Assembly: GCF_014489595.1 (NCBI RefSeq)
Contig: NZ_CP060790.1
Coordinates: 1,054,001 to 1,118,000 of the forward strand
DNA: 64,000 nt
Direction of reading: 5' to 3'
From: Paenacidovorax monticola
GTDB taxonomy: Bacteria; Pseudomonadota; Gammaproteobacteria; Burkholderiales; Burkholderiaceae_C
The notes beneath the pieces were generated by a model. The model searched no databases, was not told the DNA's origin, and worked only from the letters and a program-made list of their open reading frames with translations. The translations under genes were made by a program, and so were the position numbers. Position 1 is the first letter of the stretch; the number at the start of each line of letters is the position of its first letter. Shown here piece by piece: positions 18,763-29,146 of this stretch.

Positions 18763-18772
18763 CTGCTTGCGC
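18747..18772. repeat. Dispersed repeat copy overlapping the 3' end of the ada-alkA fusion
   Basis: The 26-mer starting GCTACCAAAACAG matches the copy at 30210-30235 in 21 of 26 positions. It contains the perfect arms AGCTAC and GTAGCT (18746-18751, 18759-18764). It supplies the stop codon of the upstream gene. Confidence 0.55.
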
Positions 18773-18823
18773 GCACCCCGCCAGCGCGTTACGGCAATTT
18801 CGTATCTAATCAAAGGATTCACC

Positions 18824-19354
18824 ATGCAATTCCCCCGCGACACGGTGCAAAGCCGCACCGCCACCCCCATGGGCGATGTCCGCCTGGCCGCATCCGCCCG
18901 CGGCCTGGTGGGCCTGTGGTTCGATGGGCAGCGCCACCAGCCCGCGGAACTGGATGGCCCCGATGCCTGGCCCACCCAGGACGACCATCCGGTGCTGCAG
19001 GAGGCCGCGCGGCAGGTGCAGGCCTATTTGCGCGGCGAGCGCACGCAGTTCGACCTGCCGCTCGACCTCTCGGGCGGCACGCCGTTCCAGCAGGCCGTGT
19101 GGCAGGCGCTGCTCGCCATTCCGCGCGGCCGCACCACGAGCTATGGCGCCATCGCGCATGAACTCGGCAACCCGGCCGCCGTGCGCGCCGTGGGCGCCGC
19201 CGTGGGCCGCAACCCCGTGAGCGTGGCCGTGCCCTGCCACCGCGTGCTGGGCAGCACCGGCAGCCTCACGGGCTACGCGGGGGGACTGCACCGCAAGACG
19301 GCGCTGCTGCGGCTCGAGGCCGCGCCCCTCGACCTACCGGACTGCCACCCATGA
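18824..19354 (+). CDS. ogt: Methylated-DNA--protein-cysteine methyltransferase
   Basis: Suicide repair protein that moves the methyl group of O6-methylguanine or O4-methylthymine to its own cysteine. The 176-residue product has the active site PCHR (Cys138), the helix-turn-helix region with GRTTSYGAIA and RAVGAAVGRNP, and the C-terminal GSLTGYAGGLHRK. The ATG at 18824 begins the conserved part. It lies 61 bases after the Ada-AlkA fusion, completing the alkylation-repair set. Its stop overlaps the start of the next gene by four bases (ATGA). Confidence 0.93.
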   Translation: MQFPRDTVQSRTATPMGDVRLAASARGLVGLWFDGQRHQPAELDGPDAWPTQDDHPVLQEAARQVQAYLRGERTQFDLPLDLSGGTPFQQAVWQALLAIPRGRTTSYGAIAHELGNPAAVRAVGAAVGRNPVSVAVPCHRVLGSTGSLTGYAGGLHRKTALLRLEAAPLDLPDCHP

Positions 19355-20289
19355 CCACCACCGCCCCTTCTGCCACGCCTGCTGCCGCGCCAACGGCGTG
19401 GGTCGGAGAATTCGTCCTGCTCGCCGCGCTCTGGGGCGCCTCGTTCCTGTTCATGCGCCTGGGCGCGGCCGAGTTCGGCCCCCTGCCCACGGCGGGCCTG
19501 CGCGTCACGCTGGCCACCGTGTTCCTCTGGCCCATCCTGCTGCGCCAGGGGCAGTGGCCCGCGCTGCGCCAGCACTGGCGGCCCATCCTGATCGCGGGCC
19601 TCATCAACTCGGCCATTCCGTTCGCGCTATTCGCCTGGGCCGTGATGCACATCGCCACGGGGCTCACGTCCATCCTCAATGCCACCGTGCCGCTGTTCGG
19701 CGCACTCGTGGCCTGGCTCTGGCTGGGCGACCGCATCAACCGCTTGCGCTGGCTGGGCCTGGCCCTGGGCTTCATCGGCGTGGCGTTGCTGGCCTGGCGC
19801 GCGCCGGGCGGCATGGGGGCCAAGACGGGCCACGCGGGCTGGGCCATCGCGGCTTGCCTGGCCGCCTCGACCTGCTACGCCATCGCGGCGAGCTATGCGC
19901 GGCGCTACCTCACGGGCATTCCGCCGCTGGCCACGGCCACGGGCAGCCAGCTCGGCGCCGCGCTGGGGCTGGCGCTGCCCACGCTGTGGTTCTGGCCCGC
20001 GCAGATGCCAGGCCCGCGCGCCTGGGGGGCCGTGATCGCCATCGCGGTGCTGTGCACGGGCATTGCCTACATCCTGTACTTCCGCCTGATCGCGCACGCA
20101 GGCCCCAGCCGCGCGCTGGCCGTGACCTTCCTGGCCCCCGTGTTCGCGGTGTTCTATGGCACGGTGTTCCTGGGCGAGGCCATCACGCCATGGATGGTGG
20201 GCTGCGGCCTCGTCATCGTGTGCGGCACCATGCTCTCGACGGGACTGATCGCACCGCGCCAGCGCGCAAAGGCACCTTCAGCGCCGTGA
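19351..20289 (+). CDS. EamA-family drug/metabolite exporter
   Basis: 312 residues with ten predicted membrane helices as two EamA repeats. Typical family stretches are LLAALWGASFLFMRLGA at the first helix, ATVPLFGALVAWLWLGD at the end of repeat one, and FLAPVFAVFYGTVFLGE in repeat two. The substrate is unknown; family members export amino acids, purines or other metabolites. Translational coupling to ogt through an ATGA overlap may reflect compact packing rather than shared function. Confidence 0.88.
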   Translation: MTTTAPSATPAAAPTAWVGEFVLLAALWGASFLFMRLGAAEFGPLPTAGLRVTLATVFLWPILLRQGQWPALRQHWRPILIAGLINSAIPFALFAWAVMHIATGLTSILNATVPLFGALVAWLWLGDRINRLRWLGLALGFIGVALLAWRAPGGMGAKTGHAGWAIAACLAASTCYAIAASYARRYLTGIPPLATATGSQLGAALGLALPTLWFWPAQMPGPRAWGAVIAIAVLCTGIAYILYFRLIAHAGPSRALAVTFLAPVFAVFYGTVFLGEAITPWMVGCGLVIVCGTMLSTGLIAPRQRAKAPSAP

Positions 20290-20330
20290 ACGCGGCCTGT
20301 GCTATGTTGGTGCGCCTACCAGGAGTGCCC

Positions 20331-20899
20331 ATGCCATACACCGCCCCCATTCTCTGCGCCCTGGCGCTGGCCGCCCTCCTCGCCGGCGGCGCCCAGGCCC
20401 AGACGCCGCCCGCCTGCCCGGCCACGCTGCAGCACACCTTCCCCGCTTGCAGGACGAGCAGCCCCAGTCGCTGTGCCAGTACAGCGGCAAGGTGCTGCTC
20501 GTGGTCAACACGGCGAGCTACTGCGGCTTCACCGGGCAATACAGGGGCCTGGAAGACCTCTATGCGCGCTACAAGGACAAGGGGCTGGTGGTGCTGGGCT
20601 TTCCCTCCAACGACTTCGCGCAGGAGACCGGCTCCAACCAGCAGATCGCGAGCTTCTGCGAGAACACCTACGGCGTGAAATTCCCGATGTTCGCCAAGAG
20701 CAGCGTGCGGGGCTCCGATGCATCGCCCTTCTACCGGGAGCTTGCCCGGCAGGCGGGTTCGACGCCCAAATGGAACTTCTACAAGTACCTGCTGGGCCGC
20801 GACGGCCGCGTGATCGAGGGCTACTCCAGCATGACGGCCCCCGACAGCCGCAGCCTGCGCAACGCCATCGAGCAGGCCCTGGCCCAGCCCGCGCCCTGA
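20331..20899 (+). CDS. Secreted glutathione/thiol peroxidase, with an apparent 1-base deletion
   Basis: Glutathione peroxidase family (BtuE-like) protein reducing hydroperoxides with thiols. The ATG at 20331 begins a clean Sec signal (MPYTAPILCALALAALLAGG then AQAQ), so it should act outside the cytoplasm, unlike most bacterial members. The frame breaks at the C run 20441-20444. One extra C joins the signal half to the catalytic half and gives FPRLQDEQPQSLCQYSGK. The active site is NTASYCGFTGQY with peroxidatic Cys rather than selenocysteine; the Trp motif KWNFYKYLL is also present. The restored length is 189 aa. Confidence 0.82.
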
Positions 20900-21063
20900 G
20901 CCACGGCCTTTTTCCGCCGCTCCACGAAATTTGCCCCGACTTTGTCAAGGAGGGGTTATCTGGAAGACTTTTGGGGCCCGGCGGCCGCCCAAGGGGCCTA
21001 CACTTCAACGCATGATTTCTGGCGTGGTTTCCCGCAAATCGCCCTGTGCAAAGGCATGCGGCC

Positions 21064-24000
21064 ATGCCTGACATGGTGCTGGCCGGCAGTGTGCTCGGGA
21101 CCTGGGCGGCCGTCCTGGCCGCCGGTGTGCTGCGGCAGGCCTGCCGCCAGCGCACGGGGCCGGCCCTGTGGCTGCCGGTGGCGGGGCTGGCGCTGGTGCT
21201 GCCCCTGGCCACGCTGGCCTGGCTGGCCTACCTGGGGCACCAGCCCGCTCCCGCCTCGGCCGGCGACTGGCTGGCGCAAGCGCCCTGGGGACTGTCCACG
21301 GCGGTGCTGTTTGCCTGCACGGCCCTGGAACTGGCGCGCTCACGCTCCCGCGCCCAGGCCGCGCTGAAGCGGCGCGAACAGAAACTGCTTCTGGCCATGG
21401 AATCCGTCGACGGCGGCCGCTGGGAGTGGAACCTGCGCAGCCGCCGGCTTTCGTTCGAGGGCGAGTTCTACGCCCAATTCGGCATTTACACCCTGCCCGA
21501 GGCCGACCGCCAGGCCCATTGGGAGAGCCGGCGCCACCCCGAGGACGCAGCGCGCATGCGGGACTACCTGCGCCGTGCCATGGACGGGCTGGAGGAACAC
21601 TACGACGCCGAGTTCCGCATGCTCGACGACCACGGCGCCTGGCGCTGGGTCATGGCCCGGGGCCGCGTGGCCGAGCGCGATGCGCAGGGCCATCCCCTGC
21701 GCCTCATCGGCATGGACATGGATGTGACCGCGCGCCGCGCCACCGAGGAGGCGCTGCGCGTGTCCGAGGCAAAGTACACCACCATCTACAACACGCTGCC
21801 GGACCCGGCCGGCATCACGCGCGTGAGCGACGGGCGCTATATCGAGGTCAACCCGGCCTTCACCAAGGTGCTGGGCCGCCAGCGCGACGCGACCGTGGGC
21901 CATACCTCGACGGAACTGGGCATCTGGGCCACGAGCGATGAACGCGTGCGCCTGCTCGACGCGCTGCGGCGCGACGGCCAGGTCACCCGGCTGCCCCTGG
22001 TGGCCCAGCGCGACGGCGTGCGCATCCCGGGGCTTATGTCGGCACGCTCCGTGCTTATCGACGGAGAAGACTGTCTTGTCTTCGTTTTCCAGGACATGAC
22101 CGAGGAACAGCGCACGCACGACGAACTCCTGGCCCTGAACGGCCTGCTGCAGCAGGCCGGGCGGCTCGCGCGCCTGGGTGCCTGGGAGGATGTGCCGCGC
22201 AAGGGGCTCGTCTACTGGTCCGACGTGTGCTACGACATCCACGGCCTGCCCAGCGGCGCGCCGCTGCCACGCAACTACATCGACACCCACGTGGCGCCCC
22301 CCTGGCGCGACACGATGCGCGCGAAGTTCCGCGAGTGCATCCGCCACCGCACCGAATGGAGCGTGGAGATGCAGATCATCCGCGCCGACGGCCGCCAAGT
22401 ATGGGTGCGTGCGCGCGGCGAGCCCGTGATCGAAGGCGGCCGGCTCACGCGCATCCGCGGCGTGATGCAGGACATCGACGAGTCCAAGCGGGCCGAGGAA
22501 CGGCTGCGCCAGTCCGAGGAACGCTTCTCGCGCATCTTCCAGCTCGTGTACCAGCCCATGGGCCTGTCGCGCCGCAGCGACGGGCAGTACAAGGTCGTCA
22601 ACCCGGCCTGGGAGGCCTTGCTCGGCATTCCGCACGACGAGGCCGTGGGCCGCACCGCGATCGAGATGGGCATCTTCTCGCCCGAGGCGCGCGCCCAGAT
22701 GATCGAGGCCGTGGGCCAGACGGGCCATCTGAGCGGCTATGAAGTGGTGCTGAGGGCGCGGGACGGCTCGCCCCGCACGGTGCTGCAGTCCATGCGCGCC
22801 GTCGAGTTCGACGGCGAGCCGTGCTGGCTGTTCTCGGTACAGGACATCTCCGACCGCAAGCGCGACGAGGAGCGGGTGCGCGAGCGCGAGGAACTGCTCT
22901 CGCTCACCGTGTCGGCCGCGGCGCTGGGCCTCTGGGACTGGGACCTGCAGACGGGCCTGGTCACGGGCGACACGCGCTGGCGCGCCATGCGCGGCGCCCC
23001 AATGCAGGAGGGCCCGTGCAACCGGTGAACTGGGCCGCCACGGTGCCCCCCGAGGACATTCCGCGCGTGAACGCAGAGGTCACGCGCCATGCGGCCCACC
23101 CGGCCACCCCGTTCGATGCCACCTGGCGCATTCCGCAGCCGCAGGGCGGCGTGCGCTGGATCCGCAACCTGGGAAAGATCGTCGGCTACGACGCCGGTGG
23201 CCAGCCGCAGCGCATGCTGGGCGTGGCGCTCGACGTGACGGCCCAGCGCGAGCAGGAGGAACTGCTGCAGCGCCTGGCGCATTTCGACGCGCTCACGGGC
23301 CTGCCCAACCGCGTGCACCTGGCGCACCGCCTGCAGGAGGCCATGGACCACGCCCGCGCCACGCGCACCCAGCTGGGCGTGGCCTACCTGGACCTGGACG
23401 GGTTCAAGCCCGTCAACGACCGGCTGGGCCACGGCGCCGGAGACCGGCTGCTGGTCATCGTCGCCGGGCGCCTGCAGCGGGCGCTGCGCCCCGTGGACTG
23501 CGTGGCGCGCCTGGGCGGCGACGAATTCGTGATCCTGCTGCCGGGCCTGGGCACGCGCGACGACTGCGAACGCATGCTGGACCAGCTCATGGGCAGCATC
23601 GCTGCGCCCTACACGCTCGACACCGAGCGCGTCTCGGTCACGGCCAGCATCGGCTACACCCTCTACCCCGACGATGACGACGATGCCGACGCCCTGCTGC
23701 GCCATGCCGACCAGGCCATGTACGCGGCCAAGCAGGCGGGCCGGAACCGCTTCCACGGCTTCGATGCGCTGCACGAGCGCGCCCAGCGCGAGCAGCGGGC
23801 CCAGGGCGTGCGCCTGCGCGAGGGCCTGGCGCATGCGGAGTTCACGCTGTTTCTGCAGCCCAAGGTGGACCTGCGCACGGGGGCCGTGGTGGGTGCGGAG
23901 ACGCTGGCACGCTGGCGCCACCCCGAACGCGGCCTGCTGGCGCCCGGCGCCTTTCTGCCGCTCATGGAAGGCACCGACCTGGAGGTCGCCTTCGGGGAGT

Positions 24001-24593
24001 GGGTGTTCGACACCGCGCTCGCCACCATCGCGGCGCTGCAGGCCCAGGGCCTGCGCATTCCGCTGAGCGTGAACATCGCCGCGCAGCACCTGCAGCGGCC
24101 AGGTTTTGCCAGCTGGGCCATCGAGCAACTCGCGCGCCATGCCGACGTGCCCACGGCCCTGGTGGAGCTGGAGATCACCGAGAGCGCCGCGCTGTACGAC
24201 GTGGCCCACGTGGCCCGCGAACTGGCGCGGCTGCGGGAGTTGGGCGTGTCGGTGGCGCTGGACGATTTCGGCACCGGCTACTCGTCGCTCACCTACCTGC
24301 GCCGCCTGCCCATGGACACGCTCAAGATCGACCAGAGTTTCGTGCACGGCATGATGGGCGACTCGGGCGACCTCGCCATCGTGCAGGGCGTGATCGGCCT
24401 GGCGCGCTCCTTCGGCTACCGCGTGATCGCCGAGGGGGTGGAGACCATCGAGCAAGGCCAGATGCTGCAGCAGATGGGTTGCCCCCTGGCCCAGGGCTAC
24501 TGCATCGCGCGGCCCATGCCCGTCGAGGACTTCGCGCCCTGGGCGGCGCAATGGCAGCTGCCCCCGGGCTGGCAGCGCACGCGGCCCTTCTGA
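21064..24593 (+). CDS. Membrane-anchored multi-PAS GGDEF/EAL protein, with an apparent 1-base deletion
   Basis: Cyclic-di-GMP signalling protein, about 1176 residues when restored. Hydrophobic N-terminal segments (1-85) are followed by five PAS/PAC units (about 100-735) with repeated linkers such as VTARRATEEAL and DIDESKRAEERL. The GGDEF domain (about 740-905) has an intact RLGGDEF. The EAL domain (about 915-1165) has ETLARW in place of EALLRW but retains DDFGTGYSS and EGVET. Both cyclase and phosphodiesterase activities are therefore possible. The frame breaks at 23013-23015; one more C restores GPVQPVNWAA and the rest of the fifth PAS. The start at 21064 is one of two close in-frame ATGs. 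Confidence 0.88.
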
Positions 24594-24598
24594 GGGTG

Positions 24599-24632
24599 AA
24601 AAAAAGCCCCGCGCCGGAGGCCGGCACGGGGC
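24599..24632 (-). terminator. Intrinsic terminator of prpE
   Basis: On the minus strand GCCCCGTGCCGG and CCGGCGCGGGGC form a strong stem with a short CCT loop, followed by seven T residues. It lies 42 bases beyond the prpE stop. Confidence 0.85.
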
Positions 24633-24673
24633 TGGTGAAAAGCTTGCCTTCCATCCCCAGGCAAGCCTGGAGT

Positions 24674-26566
24674 TCAGCCTACGAGATCCTTGACCTGCTG
24701 CAGCGCGGCCGGGTCTTCCATGGTCGTCAGGTCGCCCGGGTCGCGCCGCTCGGCCACGGCCTGCAGCGCGCGGCGCAGCAGCTTGCCGCTGCGCGTCTTG
24801 GGCAGCACGGTGACGAAGTGCACGCGCGCGGGCCGGGCCACGGCGCCCAGCTGGGCATCGACCTGCTTCATGACCTCGCCCTCGAGCTTCAGGCGCGCGG
24901 CTTCGTCCACGAGGCCCGAGGCGTCGCGCGCCACGGCGAAGGCCATGGCCACCTGGCCCTTGAGCGCGTCGGCCACGCCCACCACGGCCACCTCGGCGAT
25001 GTTGGGGTGGGCGGCGATGCTCTCCTCGATCTCGCGCGTGCCCAGGCGATGGCCCGCCACGTTGATGACGTCGTCGGTGCGGCCCAGGATGAAGAAGTAG
25101 CCGTCCGCGTCGCGGATGCCCCAGTCGAAGGTGCTGTAGACCATGCGGCCCGGGATGCTCTTCCAGTAGGTGTTGACGAAGCGCGCGTCGTCGCGCCACA
25201 CGGTCTGCATGCAGCCCGGGGGCAGCGGGCCTTCGATGGCCACCACGCCCTTCTGGTTCGCGCCCCGGAGTTCCTCGCCCGTGGCCTCGTCGATGAGCTT
25301 GACGTTGTAGCCGTACACGGCCTTGCCCGGGCTGCCGAAGCGCGCGGCCTGCTTCTCCACGCCGTTGACCAGGGTGAGGATGGGCCAGCCCGTCTCGGTC
25401 TGCCAGTAATTGTCGATGACGGGCCGCCCCAGGGCGCCCGCGATCCATTGCGCCGTGGGCTCGTCGAGCGGCTCGCCCGCGAGCCACAGGGCCTTGAGGG
25501 TCGAGAGGTCGTACCTGGCGAGGTAGGCCGGGTCCTGCTTCTTGAGCACGCGCACGGCCGTGGGCGCCGAGAACATGTGCGTGACCTTGTATTTCTCGAC
25601 GATGCTCCACCACACGCCCGCGTCGGGCCGCGTGGGCAGGCCCTCATACATGATGGTGGTCATGCCCGCGAGCAGCGGGCCGTAGATGATGTAGCTGTGG
25701 CCCACCACCCAGCCGATGTCGCTCGTGGCGAAGTAGGTCTGGCCCGCCTCTGCATCGAAGATGTGCTTCATGCTCGCAGCCAGCGCCACGGCGTAGCCGC
25801 CCGTGTCGCGCTGCACGCCCTTGGGCTTGCCCGTGGTGCCGCTGGTATAGAGCGTGTAGCTCGGGTGCGTGGAATCCACCCACTCGCAGGGCACCTGGGT
25901 GTCGAGGTGGCGCGCGCGCAATGCCGCCCAGTCGTGGTCGCGGCCGGCGCGCAAGGCCATGGGCGCGAGGCCCCGGTCCACCATGAGCACGGCGGCGGGC
26001 TTGTGCCGGGAGAGCTGGATGGCCTCGTCCAGCAGCGGTTTGTAGGGCACGACCTTGCCACCGCGCGAGCCCGCGTCGGCACTGACCACGGCCACGGGTT
26101 CCGCATCCTCGATGCGCGAGGCCAGCGAGCCCGACGCGAAGCCGCCGAACACCACCGAGTGCAGCGCCCCGATGCGCGCGCAGGCCAGCATGGCGAAGGC
26201 CGCCTCGGCGATCATGGGCATATAGATCAGCACGCGGTCGCCCTTTTGCACGCCCAGGCCGCGCAGCACGGCCGCCATGCGCTGCACCTCGGCATGCAGT
26301 TCGGCGAAGCTGTAGCTGCGCTCGGTGTCCGTCTCGGTGGAGATCGCCACCAGGGCCGGCTGGCTGGCGCGGTCCTTCAGGTGCCGGTCCACGGCGTTAT
26401 GGCACAGGTTGGTGGTGCCGCCCACGAACCAGCGCGCGAACGGCGGATGGCTGTCATCGCAGACCTGCTGCGGCGGCGTGTGCCAGTCGATCAGGCGGGC
26501 CTGCTCGGCCCAGAAGGCGTCGCGCTCCTCGATGGAGCGGCGGTAGAAGTCGGCGTATTGGGGCAT
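24674..26566 (-). CDS. prpE: Propionate--CoA ligase
   Basis: Acyl-CoA synthetase that activates propionate (and acetate to some degree) with ATP and CoA. The 630-residue product has the acyl-adenylate P-loop YTSGTTGKPKGVQRDTGG, where the RDTGGY continuation is typical of PrpE. It also has the NYWQTETGWP motif, GRTDDVINVAGHRL, and the C-terminal catalytic Lys in TRSGKLLRR. The start has an AAGGAGA site upstream. It stands alone here, without the methylcitrate-cycle genes, and ends at a clear intrinsic terminator. Acetyl-CoA synthetase is the alternative, but that family is closer to 650 residues. Confidence 0.9.
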   Translation of the reverse strand: MPQYADFYRRSIEERDAFWAEQARLIDWHTPPQQVCDDSHPPFARWFVGGTTNLCHNAVDRHLKDRASQPALVAISTETDTERSYSFAELHAEVQRMAAVLRGLGVQKGDRVLIYMPMIAEAAFAMLACARIGALHSVVFGGFASGSLASRIEDAEPVAVVSADAGSRGGKVVPYKPLLDEAIQLSRHKPAAVLMVDRGLAPMALRAGRDHDWAALRARHLDTQVPCEWVDSTHPSYTLYTSGTTGKPKGVQRDTGGYAVALAASMKHIFDAEAGQTYFATSDIGWVVGHSYIIYGPLLAGMTTIMYEGLPTRPDAGVWWSIVEKYKVTHMFSAPTAVRVLKKQDPAYLARYDLSTLKALWLAGEPLDEPTAQWIAGALGRPVIDNYWQTETGWPILTLVNGVEKQAARFGSPGKAVYGYNVKLIDEATGEELRGANQKGVVAIEGPLPPGCMQTVWRDDARFVNTYWKSIPGRMVYSTFDWGIRDADGYFFILGRTDDVINVAGHRLGTREIEESIAAHPNIAEVAVVGVADALKGQVAMAFAVARDASGLVDEAARLKLEGEVMKQVDAQLGAVARPARVHFVTVLPKTRSGKLLRRALQAVAERRDPGDLTTMEDPAALQQVKDLVG

Positions 26567-26800
26567 GCGGGGTCTCCTTGGCCTCGAACCTCTCAGGGTT
26601 TCTCAGCATCTGAATTCATAATTATTCATAACGCGCTTGCGGGAAACTGACTTGCGGCACGCTTCCAGGAATCGCCGGTGTCACCAGCGGGTTTTACTAC
26701 TTGTGTACATTGGTAACAACCCGCAGAATCCGCGCCAACCACGCCGCCGCGCCGCGCGCAGGCATGTTTCTCCCGTTCCCCCTCCCTAGGACTCCCGTCT

Positions 26801-28390
26801 ATGTCGACCTCCCGTCTGTCCATCGGACACCGGCTCACCCTGGTTCTCAGCATCATCCTGGCCCTCTTCCTGGTCAGTTGCCTCTACGGCATCGTCCAGC
26901 TGCGGTCGGTGACGCGGGAAATGAACGACATGCTGACCAACGCCCTGGCCACCGAGCGGCTGGCTGGCGACTGGTACCGCAACATCACCAACGGCGCCAC
27001 GCGCACGGCGGCCATCGCCAAGAGCAGCGACCCGGGCCTGGCCGAGTTCTTCGCCAGCGCCGCCGCCGAGTCCAGCAAGCAGTCTTCCGCGCTGCAGCAG
27101 CAGATCGAAAAGCAGCTGGCCAGCGATGAGGAACGCGCCCTCTTCGCCCAGATCGGCCAGTACCGCAAGGCCTATCTGAGCACGCGCGACGAGGTCAGCG
27201 CGCTCAAGAAATCCGGCGACGCCGAGGGCGCGGCCCGCGCCTTCGCGCAGAAATACGAGCCCGCCACCAACGCATTCCAGCAGGGCATGAGCCAGCTTGT
27301 GGACCTGCAGCGCAAGAAGCTTGACCTGGCCGGCGAGCGCATCCGCGACGCCAGCCAGTCGGCCACGCAACTGCTCACGGCACTGTGCGTGGGCTCGCTG
27401 CTGCTGGCGGCCCTGCTGGCCTGGCGCCTCACGGTGAGCATCACGCGCCCGTTGCACCAGGCGCGCGGCGTGGCCGAGCGGATCGCCGCCATGGACCTCA
27501 CGGGCCGTGACGAGGGGCACGCCTCCAGCCACGCCCAGGACGAAACCGGCCAGTTGCTGCGCGCGCTGGCCACCATGCGCGGCTCGCTCGAAGGCGCGCT
27601 CACCCAGGTGCGCGAGGTGGCCGACTCCGTGGCCACGGCCACGCACGAGATCGCCACGGGCAACTCGGACCTGAGCCAGCGCACCGAGCAGACCGCGAGC
27701 AACCTGGAAGAAACCGCCAGCGCCATGGAGCAGCTCACGGCCACGGTGCGCCAGTCGGCCGACTCGGCCGCCACCGCGAACCAGCTCGCCAGCTCGGCCG
27801 TCGAGGTCGCCGCGCGCGGCGGCGCCGTGGTCACGCAGGTGGTCTCCACGATGGACGAGATCAACGACAGCTCGCGCAAGATCTCCGACATCATCGGCGT
27901 GATCGACGGCATCGCGTTCCAGACCAACATCCTGGCGCTGAACGCGGCGGTGGAAGCGGCGCGCGCGGGCGAACAGGGCCGGGGCTTCGCGGTGGTGGCG
28001 GGCGAAGTGCGCAGCCTGGCGCAGCGCAGCGCCGAGGCGGCCAAGGAGATCAAGGCGCTCATCGGCACTTCGGTGGACAAGGTGTCCACGGGCGCGCGAC
28101 TGGTGCAGGACGCGGGCAGCACCATGGAAGACATCGTGCGCAGCGTGCAGCGCGTGAGCGACATCATCGGAGAGATCACGAACGCCTCGGCCGAGCAGTC
28201 GGGCGGCATCCACCAGGTGAACGCGGCCGTGACCCAGCTCGACCAGATGACGCAGCAGAACGCGGCGCTGGTGGAGGAATCGGCCGCTGCCGCGCAGAGC
28301 CTGCGCGACCAGGCCGCGCGCCTGTCGCAGACCGTGGGCCAGTTCCGGCTGAACCCCTCGGCCCGCGCCGGGGTTCCTCAGCTGCGCTGA
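26801..28390 (+). CDS. Methyl-accepting chemotaxis protein
   Basis: 529 residues. Transmembrane helix 1 is at about 12-33, a four-helix periplasmic ligand domain spans about 35-190, and helix 2 is at about 193-213. A HAMP linker and the cytoplasmic signalling domain (about 290-500) follow, with the highly conserved hairpin tip [20 protein letters not shown]. No C-terminal CheR-binding pentapeptide is visible. The ligand is unknown. It is monocistronic, ending at an intrinsic terminator 40 bases downstream. Confidence 0.92.
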   Translation: MSTSRLSIGHRLTLVLSIILALFLVSCLYGIVQLRSVTREMNDMLTNALATERLAGDWYRNITNGATRTAAIAKSSDPGLAEFFASAAAESSKQSSALQQQIEKQLASDEERALFAQIGQYRKAYLSTRDEVSALKKSGDAEGAARAFAQKYEPATNAFQQGMSQLVDLQRKKLDLAGERIRDASQSATQLLTALCVGSLLLAALLAWRLTVSITRPLHQARGVAERIAAMDLTGRDEGHASSHAQDETGQLLRALATMRGSLEGALTQVREVADSVATATHEIATGNSDLSQRTEQTASNLEETASAMEQLTATVRQSADSAATANQLASSAVEVAARGGAVVTQVVSTMDEINDSSRKISDIIGVIDGIAFQTNILALNAAVEAARAGEQGRGFAVVAGEVRSLAQRSAEAAKEIKALIGTSVDKVSTGARLVQDAGSTMEDIVRSVQRVSDIIGEITNASAEQSGGIHQVNAAVTQLDQMTQQNAALVEESAAAAQSLRDQAARLSQTVGQFRLNPSARAGVPQLR

Positions 28391-28431
28391 GACGCTACTT
28401 TATTCATAGCATTCAGCACTTGATGCGCAAG
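28391..28431. repeat. Degenerate dispersed repeat copy downstream of the chemotaxis gene
   Basis: GCTACTTTATTCATAGC followed by an AGCACTTGATGCGCAAG-like stretch shares the ATAGC and GCGCAAG elements with the copies at 18747, 30210 and 53558. It directly precedes the terminator hairpin. Confidence 0.4.
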
Positions 28432-28468
28432 GGTCTGGGGCTGTTTTAAGCCCAGGCCCTTTTTATTT
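28429..28468 (+). terminator. Intrinsic terminator of the chemotaxis receptor gene
   Basis: GGGTCTGGGGCT and AGCCCAGGCCC pair with one mismatch and one bulge around the loop GTTTTA, followed by TTTTTATTT. The T tract overlaps the stop of the convergent isochorismatase gene. Confidence 0.82.
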
Positions 28469-29065
28469 GACCAGCGCCAGCATGTCCTTGAACAGCGGGT
28501 GCTCGCAGCTGCGCAGCCACTCGAAGGCCACCATCTCGGTGGTGACCAGCTCGGCACCCGCGCCGGCCAGGCGGTCGAACGCCGCATCGCGGTTGCGCTC
28601 GGTGCGGGAACCGCAGGCGTCGGTGACGACCCAGACCTCGAACTCGTCCTCGATGAGCTGCAGCGCCGTCTGCAGCAGGCAGACATGGGCCTCGCAACCG
28701 GCGATGACGATGGCACCGCGCTCGGGAGCCTGCTGCGGAGGCTTCTGCAGATGCTTGGGCAGGCTGCGCGCGTTGCCCCCCTGGGGCTTGGCCGGCGGGC
28801 GCAGCCATTCACCCAGCCCCTCCTCGGTGGCGCTGAAATGCATCTTGGCCAGCGTCCTGCGGCACAGCGCGCGCAGCGCGGCATCGTTAGGGCCCAGGCG
28901 CGAGGGGTTCTGCTCGGTGCCCCACACGGGCACATCCAGCAATTGGGCGATCTCGGCCAGCCGGCGCGCGTTGGCCAGCACGGCGGCGCCTTCATGGATG
29001 GCGGGCATGAGTCGCTCCTGGTAGTCCACCAGGACGAGTTGGGATTCTTCGGCGTCGAGCAGCAT
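28463..29065 (-). CDS. Isochorismatase-like cysteine hydrolase (YcaC-related)
   Basis: About 200 residues of the isochorismatase hydrolase family. The catalytic Asp lies in LVLVDYQERL, a Lys is found in AKMHFSA, and the nucleophilic Cys lies in GCEAHVCLLQTA. The substrate is not predictable; relatives hydrolyse small amides or have unknown roles. The ATG at 29065 (MLLDAE) fits family N-termini; a GTG at 29077 would add four residues. It is convergent with the chemotaxis gene. Confidence 0.85.
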   Translation of the reverse strand: MLLDAEESQLVLVDYQERLMPAIHEGAAVLANARRLAEIAQLLDVPVWGTEQNPSRLGPNDAALRALCRRTLAKMHFSATEEGLGEWLRPPAKPQGGNARSLPKHLQKPPQQAPERGAIVIAGCEAHVCLLQTALQLIEDEFEVWVVTDACGSRTERNRDAAFDRLAGAGAELVTTEMVAFEWLRSCEHPLFKDMLALVK

Positions 29066-29146
29066 GGGCACTTTCACGAAACTAGCAACAGGCGGCGATT
29101 GTCGCAGGCGCCGGACTCCCGGTGCGCGAAACGCGCCCTCCCGTGC

